The translations under genes and the position numbers were made by a program. Under the pieces are notes generated by a model. That model searched no databases. It was given only the letters and a program-made list of their open reading frames with translations, and was not told the DNA's origin. Shown here one piece after another: positions 40,290 to 50,778 of a stretch of 64,000 bases of DNA (the stretch's first letter is position 1; every line of letters starts with the position of its first letter). The stretch comes from Mactra quadrangularis (Eukaryota > Mollusca > Bivalvia > Venerida > Mactridae): positions 29,705,866 through 29,769,865 of the forward strand of contig CM046298.1 in the NCBI GenBank assembly GCA_025267735.1, given 5' to 3'.

Positions 40290-43200
40290 CAAGGAAGTGT
40301 CTTTAAATGTAGTTGAAAATTGTTGACTAAATTTTAAAAAAAAATCATCTCATGAATATTGATATTTAAATATTATGTACAGGGTGTGTTAAAATGTTGT
40401 TGATTATTGGATGACCATATGACCAGATAGTTTCTACTCATGTACATTGATACTTAAATATTATGTACAGGGTGTGTTAAAATGTTGTTGATAATTGGAT
40501 GATTATATGACCAGAGAGTTTCAACTCATGTATATTGATATTTAAATGTTATGTACAGGGTGTGTTCGAATAATTTTGCTACTGGTTGATAAAATTACCA
40601 AACAGTTTCAACTCATGTACATGTATATTTATATTATGAATTTTATGTATAGGGTGTCTTTAAATGCTGTTGAAATAGTTGATTTAATTACCAGATAGTT
40701 TCAACTGAAGAATATTGATATTTATATAATATGTACAGGGTGTCTTTAAATGCTGTTGAAAATTGTTGACTAAATTTCCAAAAAGCCTCATCTCATGTAA
40801 ATTGATATTTGAAAATTATGTACAGGGTGTGTGTAAATGTTGTTGCAAAATGTATGATTAAATTACCAGAAAGTTTCAACTCATGATAACTGATATTTGA
40901 ATATCATGTACAGGGTGTGTTTAAATGTTGTTGATAATTGGATGACCATATGACCAGATAGTTTCTACTCATGTATATTAATATTTAAATATTATGTACA
41001 GGGTGTATTAAAATGTTGTTGATAATTGGATGATTATATGACCAGATAGTTTCAACTTATGTATATTGATATTTAAATATTATGTACAGGGTGTGTTAAA
41101 ATGTTGGTTTATTATATGACAAGATAGTTTCAACTTATGTATATTGATATTTAAATGTTATGTACAGGGTGTGATTAAATGTTGTTGGTAATTAGATGAC
41201 CAGTTAGTTTCAACTCATGTATATTAGTATTTGAATGTTAAGTACAGGGTGTCTTTAAATGTAGTTGAAAATTGTTGACTAAATTTTAAAAAAAAATCAT
41301 CTCATGAATATTGATATTTAAATATTATGTACAGGGTGTGTTAAAATGTTGTTGATTATTGGATGATCATATGACCAGATAGTTTCTACTCATGTACATT
41401 GATATTTAAATATTATGTACAGGGTGTGTTAAAATGTTGTTGATAATTGGATGATTATATGACCATAGAGTTTCAACTAATGTATATTAATATTTAAATG
41501 TTATGTACAGGGTGTGTTCGAATAATTTTGCTACTGGTTGATAAAATTACCAAACAGTTTCAACTCATGTACATGTACATTTATATTATGAATTTTATGT
41601 ATAGGGTGTCTTTAAATGCTGTTGAAATTTGTTGATTTAATTACCTGATAGTTTCAACTGAAGAATATTGATATTTATATGATATGTATAGGGTGTCTTT
41701 AAATGCTGTTGAAAATTGTTGACTAAATTTCCAAAAAGTTTCATCTCATGTATATTGATATTTGGAAATTAGGTACAGGGTGTGGAAATGTTGTTGCAAA
41801 ATGTATGATTAAATTACCAGATAGTTTCAACTCATGATTACTGATATTTGAATATCATGTACAGGGTGTGTTTAAATGTTGTTGCAAACTACTGATTAAA
41901 TTACCAGAAAGTTTCAACTCATGATTACTGATATTTGAATATCATGTACAGGGTATCTTTAAATATTGTTGAAAATTGTTGATTGAATTACAAAATAATT
42001 TTATCTTAAATATATTGATATTTAAATATTATGTACAGGGTGTGTTTAAATGTTGTTGATAATTGGATGACCATATGACCAGATAGTTTCTACTCATGTA
42101 TATTAATATTTAAATGTTATGTACAGGGTGTATTAAAATGTTGTTGATAATTGGATGATTATATGACCAGATAGTTTCAACTTATGTACATTGATATTTA
42201 AATATTATGTACAGGGTGTGTTTAAATGTTGTTGATAATTGGATGACTATATGACCATATAGTTTCAACTCATGTATATTAATGTTTAAATGTTATGTAC
42301 AGGGGGTGTTTGAATGTTGTTGCTACTGGTTGATTAAATTACCATATAGTTTCAACTCATGCACATGTATATTGATATTTAAATATTATGTACAGGGTGT
42401 GATTAAATGTTGTTGGTAATTAGATGACCAGTTAGTTTCAACTCATGTATATTAGTATTTGAATGTTAAGTACAGGGTGTCTTTAAATGTAGTTGAAAAT
42501 TGTTGACTAAATTCTAAAAAAAAATCATCTCATGAATATTGATATTTAAATATTATGTACAGGGTGTGTTAAAATGTTGTTGATAATTGGATGACCATAT
42601 GACCAGATAGTTTCTACTCATGTACATTGATACTTAAATATTATGTACAGGGTGTGTTAAAATGTTGTTGATAATTGGATGATTATATGACCAGAGAGTT
42701 TCAACTCATGTATATTAATATTTGAGTGTTATGTACAGGGTGTGTTCGAATAATTTTGCTACTGGTTGATAAAATTACCAAACAGTTTCAACACATGTAC
42801 ATGTACATTTGTATTATGAATTTTATGTATAGGGTGTCTTTAAATGCTGTTGAAATTTGTTGATTTAATTACCTGATAGTTTCAACTGAAGAATATTGAT
42901 ATTTATATGATATGTACTGGGTGTCTTTAAATGCTGTTGAAAATTGTTGACTAAATTTTCCAAAAAGTTTCATCTCATGTATATTGATATTTGGAAATTA
43001 GGTACAGGGTGTGGAAATGTTGTTGCAAAATGTATGATACAATTACCAGATAGTTTCAACTCATGATTACTGATATTTGAAAATCATGTACAGGGTGTGT
43101 TTAAATGTTGTTGCAAACTACTGATTAAATTACCAGAAAGTTTCAACTCATGATTACTGATATTTGAATATCATGTACAGGGTATCTTTAAATATTGTTG

Positions 43201-44940
43201 AAAATTGTTGATTGAATTACTAAATAATTCTATCTTAAATATATTGATATTTAAATATTATGTACAGGGTGTGTTTAAATGTTGTTGATAATTGGATGAC
43301 CATATGACCAGATAGTTTCTACTCATGTATATTAATATTTAAATGTTATGTACAGGGTGTATTAAAATGTTGTTGATAATTGGATGACCATATGACCAGA
43401 TAGTTTCAACTTATGTACATTGATATTTAAATATTATGTACAGGGTGTGTTTAAATGTTCTTGATAATTGGATGACTATATGACCATATAGTTTCAACTC
43501 ATGTATATTAATGTTTAAATGTTATGTACAGGGGGTGTTTGAATGTTGTTGCTACTGGTTGATTAAATTACCATATAGTTTCAACTCATGCACATGTATA
43601 TTGATATTTAAATATTAGGTACAGGGTGTCTTTAAATGTAGTTGAAAATTGTTGACTAAATTTCTTAAAAGTTTCATCTCTTGTATATTGATATTTAAAA
43701 AATTTGTACAGGATGTATTTGATCACATCAACAGTTAGTTTTAATTTATGTTGATTAAATTACCAGATAGTTTGAACTCATGTACATTAATATTTGAATA
43801 TCATGGAAAGGCTCCTTTAAATGTTGTTGAAAATTGATGATTGAATTACCAGATAGTTTCAACACATATATACTAATATTTACATAATATGTACTGGGTG
43901 TCTCCAAATACTGTAGAAAATTGTTTGATTTAATTGCCAAAAGCTTCATCCCATGAATATACATATTTGACTATTATGTACAGGCTGTCTTTAAATGTTC
44001 TTGAAAATTGTTGATTAAATGAACGAAAGCATTAATTCATATATATTAATACTAATAATATGTACAGGTATGTGCAGGGTGTTTCTAATTGTCTTTGAAA
44101 ATTGTTGATTTAATCACATGAAAGTCTTAACTCATGTTTATTAATATTTCGATAATTATGTACAGTGTGTCTTTAAATATTGTTGAAAATGTATGATTAA
44201 ATTACCAAATAGTCTCAACTCATGTATATTGATGTTTGAGTATTATGTACATGGTTTCTTAAAATGTTGTTGAGAATTGTTGATTAAATTACCAGACAGC
44301 TTCAACTCATGTATATCAATATCTGAATTTTATGTACAGGATGTTTCTAAATGATGTTGAAATTGGTTGATTGAACTACATAATAGTTTTATCTCATGTA
44401 TATGAATATTTGAATTTTATGAACAGGATGTCCATAATTGTTGTAAAAAATATAGTATTAAGTCATGTATATCAATAATTAAATACTTATGTACAGGGTG
44501 CTTTTGAATATTGTTGAAAATGGTTGATCAAATTACCAAATAGTTTCTTCACAAGTATATTGATATTGGAATATCATGTACAGGGTGTCTTTAAATTGAG
44601 GATAGTTGATTAAATTACCAGACAGTTTCAACTCATATACACTGATTTTTGAGTATTATGTTCATGGTGTCTTTACTTGTTGTTGAAAATTTTTGATCAA
44701 ATTACCAGATAGTTTTAAGTCATGTATATTAATACTTCAATAATTATGAACAGTATGTCTCTAAATATTGTTGAAAATGGCTGTTTTAATTACCAGATAG
44801 TTCATACTCATGAATATTAATCTTTGAATATTTGTACAGTGTGACTTTAAATGTTGTTGAAAACGGTTAATTAAATTTTTTGATAGTTTCAACTCATGAA
44901 TAATAATTATTTGAATATAATGTACAGGGTGTCTCTAAAT
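40290..44940. repeat. satellite, ~88-bp unit, ~53 copies with higher-order structure
   Basis: Units share ATGTACAGGGTGT, AAATGTTGTTGA, ACCAGATAGTTTCAACTCAT and TATTGATATTTAAATATTAT. Divergence increases after about 43700. A block starting GTCTTTAAATGTAGTTGAAA and followed by the same unit variants recurs near 40301, 41251 and 42479, showing a higher-order period of roughly 1-1.2 kb. The array ends exactly where the LINE region begins. Confidence 0.92.
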
Positions 44941-45330
44941 TATGATTATATTACTGACTACTTCCATTTGTTTAACTACCCATCTATATATATTGAATAG
45001 CAAATTTGGAAACTATATACGTTGGTACCTAGTATTACATTTTGATAATATTTATAAGACGAAACATAATCATGTTCAATCTTTGTCAAAAATGCCAAGC
45101 TTTTGTTACTGTTACTTTCTTTCACTGAGTACTTTTATTACAAACATCACAAACTCTCATTCAATGATGCAAAAAAATTTTGTATCATACATTATGTATT
45201 CCCATTTTTTTTCTAAAATCTTTACTATATTTCTTTTCATCACCTCCTGTCTGTCTTCTTCCTTTCTATTCTTTAGAGGTCAGTCTTACTATAGGTATGC
45301 ATATGTATCATCTTATACCGAAGGTATTAC

Positions 45331-48300
45331 ATGAATGTTGAAATAGGCACCTATCGGTTACGTATTGGCCTTTTTGTGACTATACAACGTTCATTCAAAG
45401 GGTTGAAATGTCTAAATACATACGAACTACTTGTATGGATGTCTATTATTTTACTTAGAAGTGGCGATATACAACCTAATCCAGGACCTGATCATATTGA
45501 TAATGAAATATTAGGTTCTCTCTTCAACAGCAATATATCCTTAGTGCATTATAATGTCGGCAGTATTAAATCCAAAAAAGATATTTTAAATGCTGAACTT
45601 AATAAGTTTGACATTCTATGCTTTACCGAAACTTGGCTTGGGGCTGATACTTTAGATAATGACCTATTGTTTGAAAATTTTACAATGCCATACAGGAATG
45701 ACAGAGCTGATAAATATGGTGGTATTCTTGTCTATATAACTAGTAATTTGCCCTCAAAACGTCGCTTAGATTTAGAACTTCCAACTATTGAAAGTATTTG
45801 GGTCGAAATACACGTTAAAAATCGCAATCTACTTATTGGTACATTTTACAGACCCCCTAGCTCTAACAATGCGGTCTTAAACGACATAGAGACGTCCATA
45901 GCTTTGGCTTTTGATACTGGTATATCTGATATCATAATCACTGGCGATCTTAATCTCGACTTGCTAAAAGAAACTACAAAAGCCAAAATTCTGAGTATTT
46001 CCAGACAATACGGACTTCACCAACTTATAACTGAACCTACCCATTTTACTGAATTTTCATCATCTGTCATAGATCTGATTTTTACGACAAATAAAAACTT
46101 AGTCACACAGTCGGGTGTTGGTGAGCCATTATTTGATCAAATGAGATATCATTGTCCAGTTTATTGCTTTGTTAATTTATCTAAGCCAAGACCTCATCCG
46201 TTTAAACGACTAGTTTGGAAATTTGAGCAGGGTGATTATGAACATTTACGTCAACTTGTAAAAAATTTCGACTGGACATCAATTGAAAACGAAAATATTA
46301 ACCAATATACCACAAATTTAACTGACCAGATAAATATTTTTTGCAAACAATCAATACCTAACAAAGTAGTAACTATCAGAAATTCAGAACCTAAATGGAT
46401 CAAAAGCCACATAAGAACTCTTATCAGAAAACGCAAACGAGCATACGACAAAGCAAAAACATCACAACTTACTACAGATTGGACAGCATACAAATCACTA
46501 AGAAATAAAACACTAACCGAACTGCGCAAATCAAAACAAAACCACTATTCTTCTTTAGCAGAAAAACTTAGGGATCCAAATTGTTCCCAGGCAAATTTTT
46601 GGAAACTTATGAAACAATTCAGTCCCAACAATAACCAGCAATCATCAATACCACCACTTAAAGATTTAAATACTGGATCGTACTTAACTGATGACACTGA
46701 AAAAGCAAATTTACTGAATAATTTCTTTCAATCACAAACTTTCTTAAATGACGACAATAAACGTCTACCAGATATCGAAACAAGCACACACACTCAACAG
46801 CTATCTAATATACATATCACTAATGAAGATGTTTCATCTGTTCTGAAATCACTAAAGACTGGCAAAGCATCAGGTCCAGATAATATTAACAGTCGTGTAC
46901 TCAAAGAGATTCATGCTGAAATATGTAAACCCCTCTGTAAGCTTTTTAATTATTCACTTTCAATAGGACAAATACCAATACAATGGAAAACATCAAATGT
47001 CTGTGCAATTTTCAAGAAAAACGATCCAAGTGAGGTCAGTAATTACCGTCCGATTTCCCTTCTTTCTGTTATAAGTAAGGCATTTGAAAAAGTAATTCAC
47101 AAATACCTATACAACTTCTTAATTTCAAATGCCTCTATCACAGCTTTACAATCGGGCTTTGTCCAAAATGATTCCACTATTAACCAACTCACTGCTCTTT
47201 ATCACACTTTCTGTGAAGCGCTTGATGAAGGGAAAGAGGTCAGGGCCATATTTTGCGACATATCTAAGGCTTTTGACAGGGTATGGCACAGAGGTCTAAT
47301 TCACAAACTTAAATCAAAAGGAGTCAATGGTTCTTTGATAAAATGGTTTGAAGATTATTTGTCTGACAGGTACCAGTGTGTCGTTATAAATGGTAAAATG
47401 TCATCAAAACTCGGTCTCAAAGCTGGCGTCCCTCAAGGTTCCATACTAGGCCCACTTTTATTTATAGTTTACATTAATGATATTGTAGATGATATTCAAT
47501 CTCCTATACGTCTGTTTGCAGACGATACTAGTCTTTATGTAATTGTTGACGATCCAACTAGAGCGTCAATAACTCTTAACACCGACATGCAAACTATTTC
47601 CCAGTGGGCAAACAAATGGTTAGTTTCTTTCAATCCACAGAAAACTGAATCACTCATTATCTCAAGAAAACAAAACAAACCCATTCATCCACAAGTATAT
47701 ATGCAAGACTCTGCTATTCAAGAAGTATCAAATCACAAACATCTTGGATTAACATTCTCCTCAGATGGAACATGGCATCTTCACATTCTTAACATCACTG
47801 AAAAGGCATGGAAAAGAGTTCATGCAATGAAATCTCTAAAATTTACACTGGACCGCAAATCTCTAGAAATTATGTATCTTTCTTACATACGACCTGTCTT
47901 AGAATATGGTGATGTAATCTGGGCAAACTTAACAACACAAGACGAAACTCTTCTTGAAAATGTCCAACTTGAAGCCCTTCGTATCATCACAGGTACCACT
48001 AAACTTGTCTCTATAGATCGACTTTATAAAGAAACCGGAATTGTTCCGCTTAAACAGCGACGGACGGAACATAGACTGACACAATTCTATAAAATGAAAA
48101 ATGGTCTGTCTCCACAGTACCTTAGCGACTTAATACCTGAACAAATTTCTGATGTAACATCCTACAGCCTTAGAAATGCCACAAACACACGGAATGTATT
48201 TTGCAATACAAATCTATTTTCTAAATCTTTCCTTCCGGACACAATAAGAAACTGGAATTTGCTCCCAACTGAAGTGAGAGAAGCACAAACATTGCAGTCG

Positions 48301-48678
48301 TTTAAACATGGTTTGACAACACATTATCACAGATACCAAATTCCCAAATACTATTTCGAAGGTGATAGAGTAAACTCTATTCATCACACACGCCTTAGAA
48401 CTCATTGTAGCATCCTAAAAGAACACCTTTTCTCTAAAAATATCATTGACAACCCAAACTGTGTCTGTGGACAAATTGAAACAACGAAACACTATCTCTT
48501 AGAATGTCCTCTGTTCGAACCACAACGAGAAGCCCTTCATGAAAATCTTCAGCAATTCAATACAACATTAACTGAACAAAAACTTCTATTTGGCGACGAA
48601 ACACTTGATCTTAAGACAAATATTACAATATTCAAAAGTATTCAAAATTTTATAAAAAACACAAAAAGATTTGTTTAA
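45331..48678 (+). CDS. LINE polyprotein: 2A-like motif, endonuclease, reverse transcriptase
   Basis: 1115 codons without interruption. Residues 46-53 read DIQPNPGP, preceded by LLRSG: a 2A-like ribosome-skipping motif with Gln in place of the usual Glu. The apurinic-type endonuclease follows (FTETWL, TGDLNLD; about 70-290). The reverse transcriptase has FCDISKAFDRVWHRG (D643), GVPQGSILGPLLF and FADDTSLY (D731/D732). The C-terminus has a C-x-C-x7-H-x4-C cluster (CVCGQIETTKHYLLEC, about 1044-1059). Architecture points to the jockey/CR1-L2 side of non-LTR elements; the exact clade needs a tree. Catalytic residues are intact, so the copy may be competent. It functions in target-primed reverse transcription of its own RNA. 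Confidence 0.93.
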   Translation: MNVEIGTYRLRIGLFVTIQRSFKGLKCLNTYELLVWMSIILLRSGDIQPNPGPDHIDNEILGSLFNSNISLVHYNVGSIKSKKDILNAELNKFDILCFTETWLGADTLDNDLLFENFTMPYRNDRADKYGGILVYITSNLPSKRRLDLELPTIESIWVEIHVKNRNLLIGTFYRPPSSNNAVLNDIETSIALAFDTGISDIIITGDLNLDLLKETTKAKILSISRQYGLHQLITEPTHFTEFSSSVIDLIFTTNKNLVTQSGVGEPLFDQMRYHCPVYCFVNLSKPRPHPFKRLVWKFEQGDYEHLRQLVKNFDWTSIENENINQYTTNLTDQINIFCKQSIPNKVVTIRNSEPKWIKSHIRTLIRKRKRAYDKAKTSQLTTDWTAYKSLRNKTLTELRKSKQNHYSSLAEKLRDPNCSQANFWKLMKQFSPNNNQQSSIPPLKDLNTGSYLTDDTEKANLLNNFFQSQTFLNDDNKRLPDIETSTHTQQLSNIHITNEDVSSVLKSLKTGKASGPDNINSRVLKEIHAEICKPLCKLFNYSLSIGQIPIQWKTSNVCAIFKKNDPSEVSNYRPISLLSVISKAFEKVIHKYLYNFLISNASITALQSGFVQNDSTINQLTALYHTFCEALDEGKEVRAIFCDISKAFDRVWHRGLIHKLKSKGVNGSLIKWFEDYLSDRYQCVVINGKMSSKLGLKAGVPQGSILGPLLFIVYINDIVDDIQSPIRLFADDTSLYVIVDDPTRASITLNTDMQTISQWANKWLVSFNPQKTESLIISRKQNKPIHPQVYMQDSAIQEVSNHKHLGLTFSSDGTWHLHILNITEKAWKRVHAMKSLKFTLDRKSLEIMYLSYIRPVLEYGDVIWANLTTQDETLLENVQLEALRIITGTTKLVSIDRLYKETGIVPLKQRRTEHRLTQFYKMKNGLSPQYLSDLIPEQISDVTSYSLRNATNTRNVFCNTNLFSKSFLPDTIRNWNLLPTEVREAQTLQSFKHGLTTHYHRYQIPKYYFEGDRVNSIHHTRLRTHCSILKEHLFSKNIIDNPNCVCGQIETTKHYLLECPLFEPQREALHENLQQFNTTLTEQKLLFGDETLDLKTNITIFKSIQNFIKNTKRFV

Positions 48679-49046
48679 ACTTTTGGCCATTCGTAACTAA
48701 TCAAAGCTGCCTATAGTTCTCAAAAGACTGACCTCTTAAATGTATATCATAAATATCCTACATTATCTCATTCTGCCTTCATCTCTGTTTCTCTCTTTTG
48801 TCTTTCTCTTTGTTTTTAACCGCGTCTGCGTTTATATACAAGTTTTCATTCTAGAACACTAAAATCTAACCGGAATGTATGTATTTTGTAATACTTTTAT
48901 TTTTGTTTTTTTCTAATTTGAGGAGAGAGATCACAAAACTAGCTTTTAAAGCTATCTTCTCAATCCTCTCTTTTGTAATATTTGACCATTACTTTGTATA
49001 TATATTTATGTTTGTATTTACCGAAATAAAATATTGTTTAAACTAA
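48679..49046 (+). other. LINE 3' untranslated region with stem-loop
   Basis: It contains TAGCTTT-T-AAAGCTA, a perfect 7-bp hairpin near 48940-48955, flanked by AGGAGAGAG and CCTCTCTTT. Several non-LTR elements use a 3' stem-loop for recognition by their reverse transcriptase. It ends in an AATAAA-containing AT-rich stretch. Confidence 0.5.
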
Positions 49047-50081
49047 GGAAGTATATACCGTACATGTACAAAGTTAAGATTAGTGATTAATCCATCTTAA
49101 CTTTTTATACACAATTGTACATTGTAAATTAAACTTTCAGTCGTTGTGGTGTAAATTTTGGTTCAAATGAAAATGTCGGGAACATTCTAATCCGTTTTTT
49201 TACTAAAAAAGGCTCAATTTTCCTGGAAAACAATTACTGCAGCAATTATAACTCGTAAGCAGGTCAGTTACATGTGTATTCATGGAAAAATATGCCTAAC
49301 GATAAGTTTAAAATAAGCTAAAAACCTATCATAGTCGAGCGAACCTCTTTCCATACATGATAAAAGATGTCCGGATGAACTCACTTGGGCTTCTCACCGT
49401 GAATCCGGCTTCTTGGCGCTACAAGCTTACATCTTGTGGAGTCGGTAACTGCAGAAGGTTCCCAATTAAAAGGATTGGCCATACAACTACCTCTTGAATG
49501 ATACCAATTATGGTACCTCAGCGACGACTGCTAGTAGAGAGTTCTACTATGTAGACCATAGTATAGCTCTTATTATCCTTCAGTTAAAGATGTTTTTATC
49601 ATGTGGCTAGCATACGACTTTATTTCTCTTTCTAATTTTGAAACCGCACAATAGTCCCCGATGTCTCGTGTAGCACCGTGACGAGGTCGAGTCACGAGAT
49701 GTTTTGATATAAAACCCGTATCAACTCGTCATGATATTTTCCGTTATCCAGAGTTGATATTGCGCATATCGCAAATAAGTCGCGCTACATCGTTCGACAA
49801 CACATTAATCTCAAATAATAAGGGAACTCATGCAAGTTTCGTGCACACATCGTCACGACAATTATTCTGTGTGACGCAGACTAAGGTTATTCCAAACTTT
49901 CTAATATGTACAGCATGTGCCCATAATAACGAGCTGAAACAACAAATGATCAAATAATTACGTCGCACAATTATCTGACGTAAACGACGTGCAACGGAAA
50001 GTGCCGGAGTATTCCGAATAATGACGTTACGACAATACGTCGTTAGTTACGTCTCACTTGGATACAGCGCTGTCAACAAAG
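49047..50081. other. host interval, possible promoter region of the following exon
   Basis: No convincing gene. The last 400 bp become richer in CG dinucleotides (CGTCACGA, ACGTCGC and similar), as expected for a promoter upstream of the candidate exon. The open frame at 49754-49957 is not convincing. Confidence 0.35.
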
Positions 50082-50534
50082 ATGGCTCTCGGAAAGAATA
50101 AACGGACAGTTATTCAAGTAAAATCAGCTCCTACGACAAACGTTGTCTACAATCTGGTTGATATAGCAACAGACAACAATAGGAATGTACAACATTTTAA
50201 AATGCTGCCACAACTATTGGAAGTGAAGCCACTTTGGACTGAAAACACAACAGATACGACTGATGATCATGATGGTGATACCAAAGTAAGACATAGCGAA
50301 TCTGCTGAAGATTATATAACGGAGATGAAGCAAATTACACCAAGTGGTGATGATGAATATGGTCTGAGCACCATGGAAGAGAGACTGGATGGTGTAAATA
50401 TGAAGACAGCTGACATGGTAGATGATGTAAATAAAGTTCCGAGCCAAAATGTAGCTGAGACAAAAAATGAAAGTCAGAATGACGAAAGTGAAAAGAAAAT
50501 TAAGAAGAAGAACAAGAGAAAGAAAAAGAAGAAG
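50082..50534 (+). CDS. candidate host first coding exon (partial gene)
   Basis: From the ATG at 50082 the frame stays open for about 150 codons with non-repetitive, protein-like composition. It begins MALGKNKRTVIQVKSAP, has a long acidic middle, and ends in a Lys-rich segment (KKIKKKNKRKKKKK), a probable nuclear or nucleolar signal. The frame meets a good 5' splice site, AAG-GTAAAC, at 50534/50535, and then runs into a GATAA microsatellite, so the coding part most likely ends at the donor. No later exon was recognised in the window. I do not recognise the family. An in-frame TTG at 50058 is ignored. Confidence 0.5.
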
Positions 50535-50548
50535 GTAAACCTTACTAT

Positions 50549-50778
50549 TTATGATAAGATAAGATAAGATAAGATAAGATAAGATAAGATAAGATAAGAT
50601 AAGATAAGATAAGATAAGATAAGATAAGATAAGATAAGATAAGATAAGATAAGATAAGATAAGATAAGATAAGATAAGATAAGATAAGATAAGATAAGAT
50701 AAGATAAGATAAGATAAGATAAGATAAGATAAGATAAGATAAGATAAGATAAGATAAGATAAGATAAGATAAGATAAG
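50549..50778. repeat. (GATAA)n microsatellite, ~45 copies
   Basis: An uninterrupted pentanucleotide array. It produces an artificial minus-strand open frame of repeated Ser-Tyr-Leu-Ile-Leu. It lies 15 bp inside the presumed first intron of the candidate host gene. Confidence 0.98.

Larger units (their letters stand above)
44941..49046 (+). mobile_element. non-LTR retrotransposon (LINE) with intact ORF
   Basis: It carries a single large ORF with endonuclease and reverse transcriptase (45331-48678). A leader of up to 390 bp precedes it and a roughly 370-bp 3' region follows, ending in AATAAA-rich sequence near 49025. The 5' boundary is uncertain because it merges with the satellite; no TSD could be defined. 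The AGAGGTCAGTCTT block in the leader (about 45275) recurs inverted after the ORF (about 48723). Confidence 0.8.
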
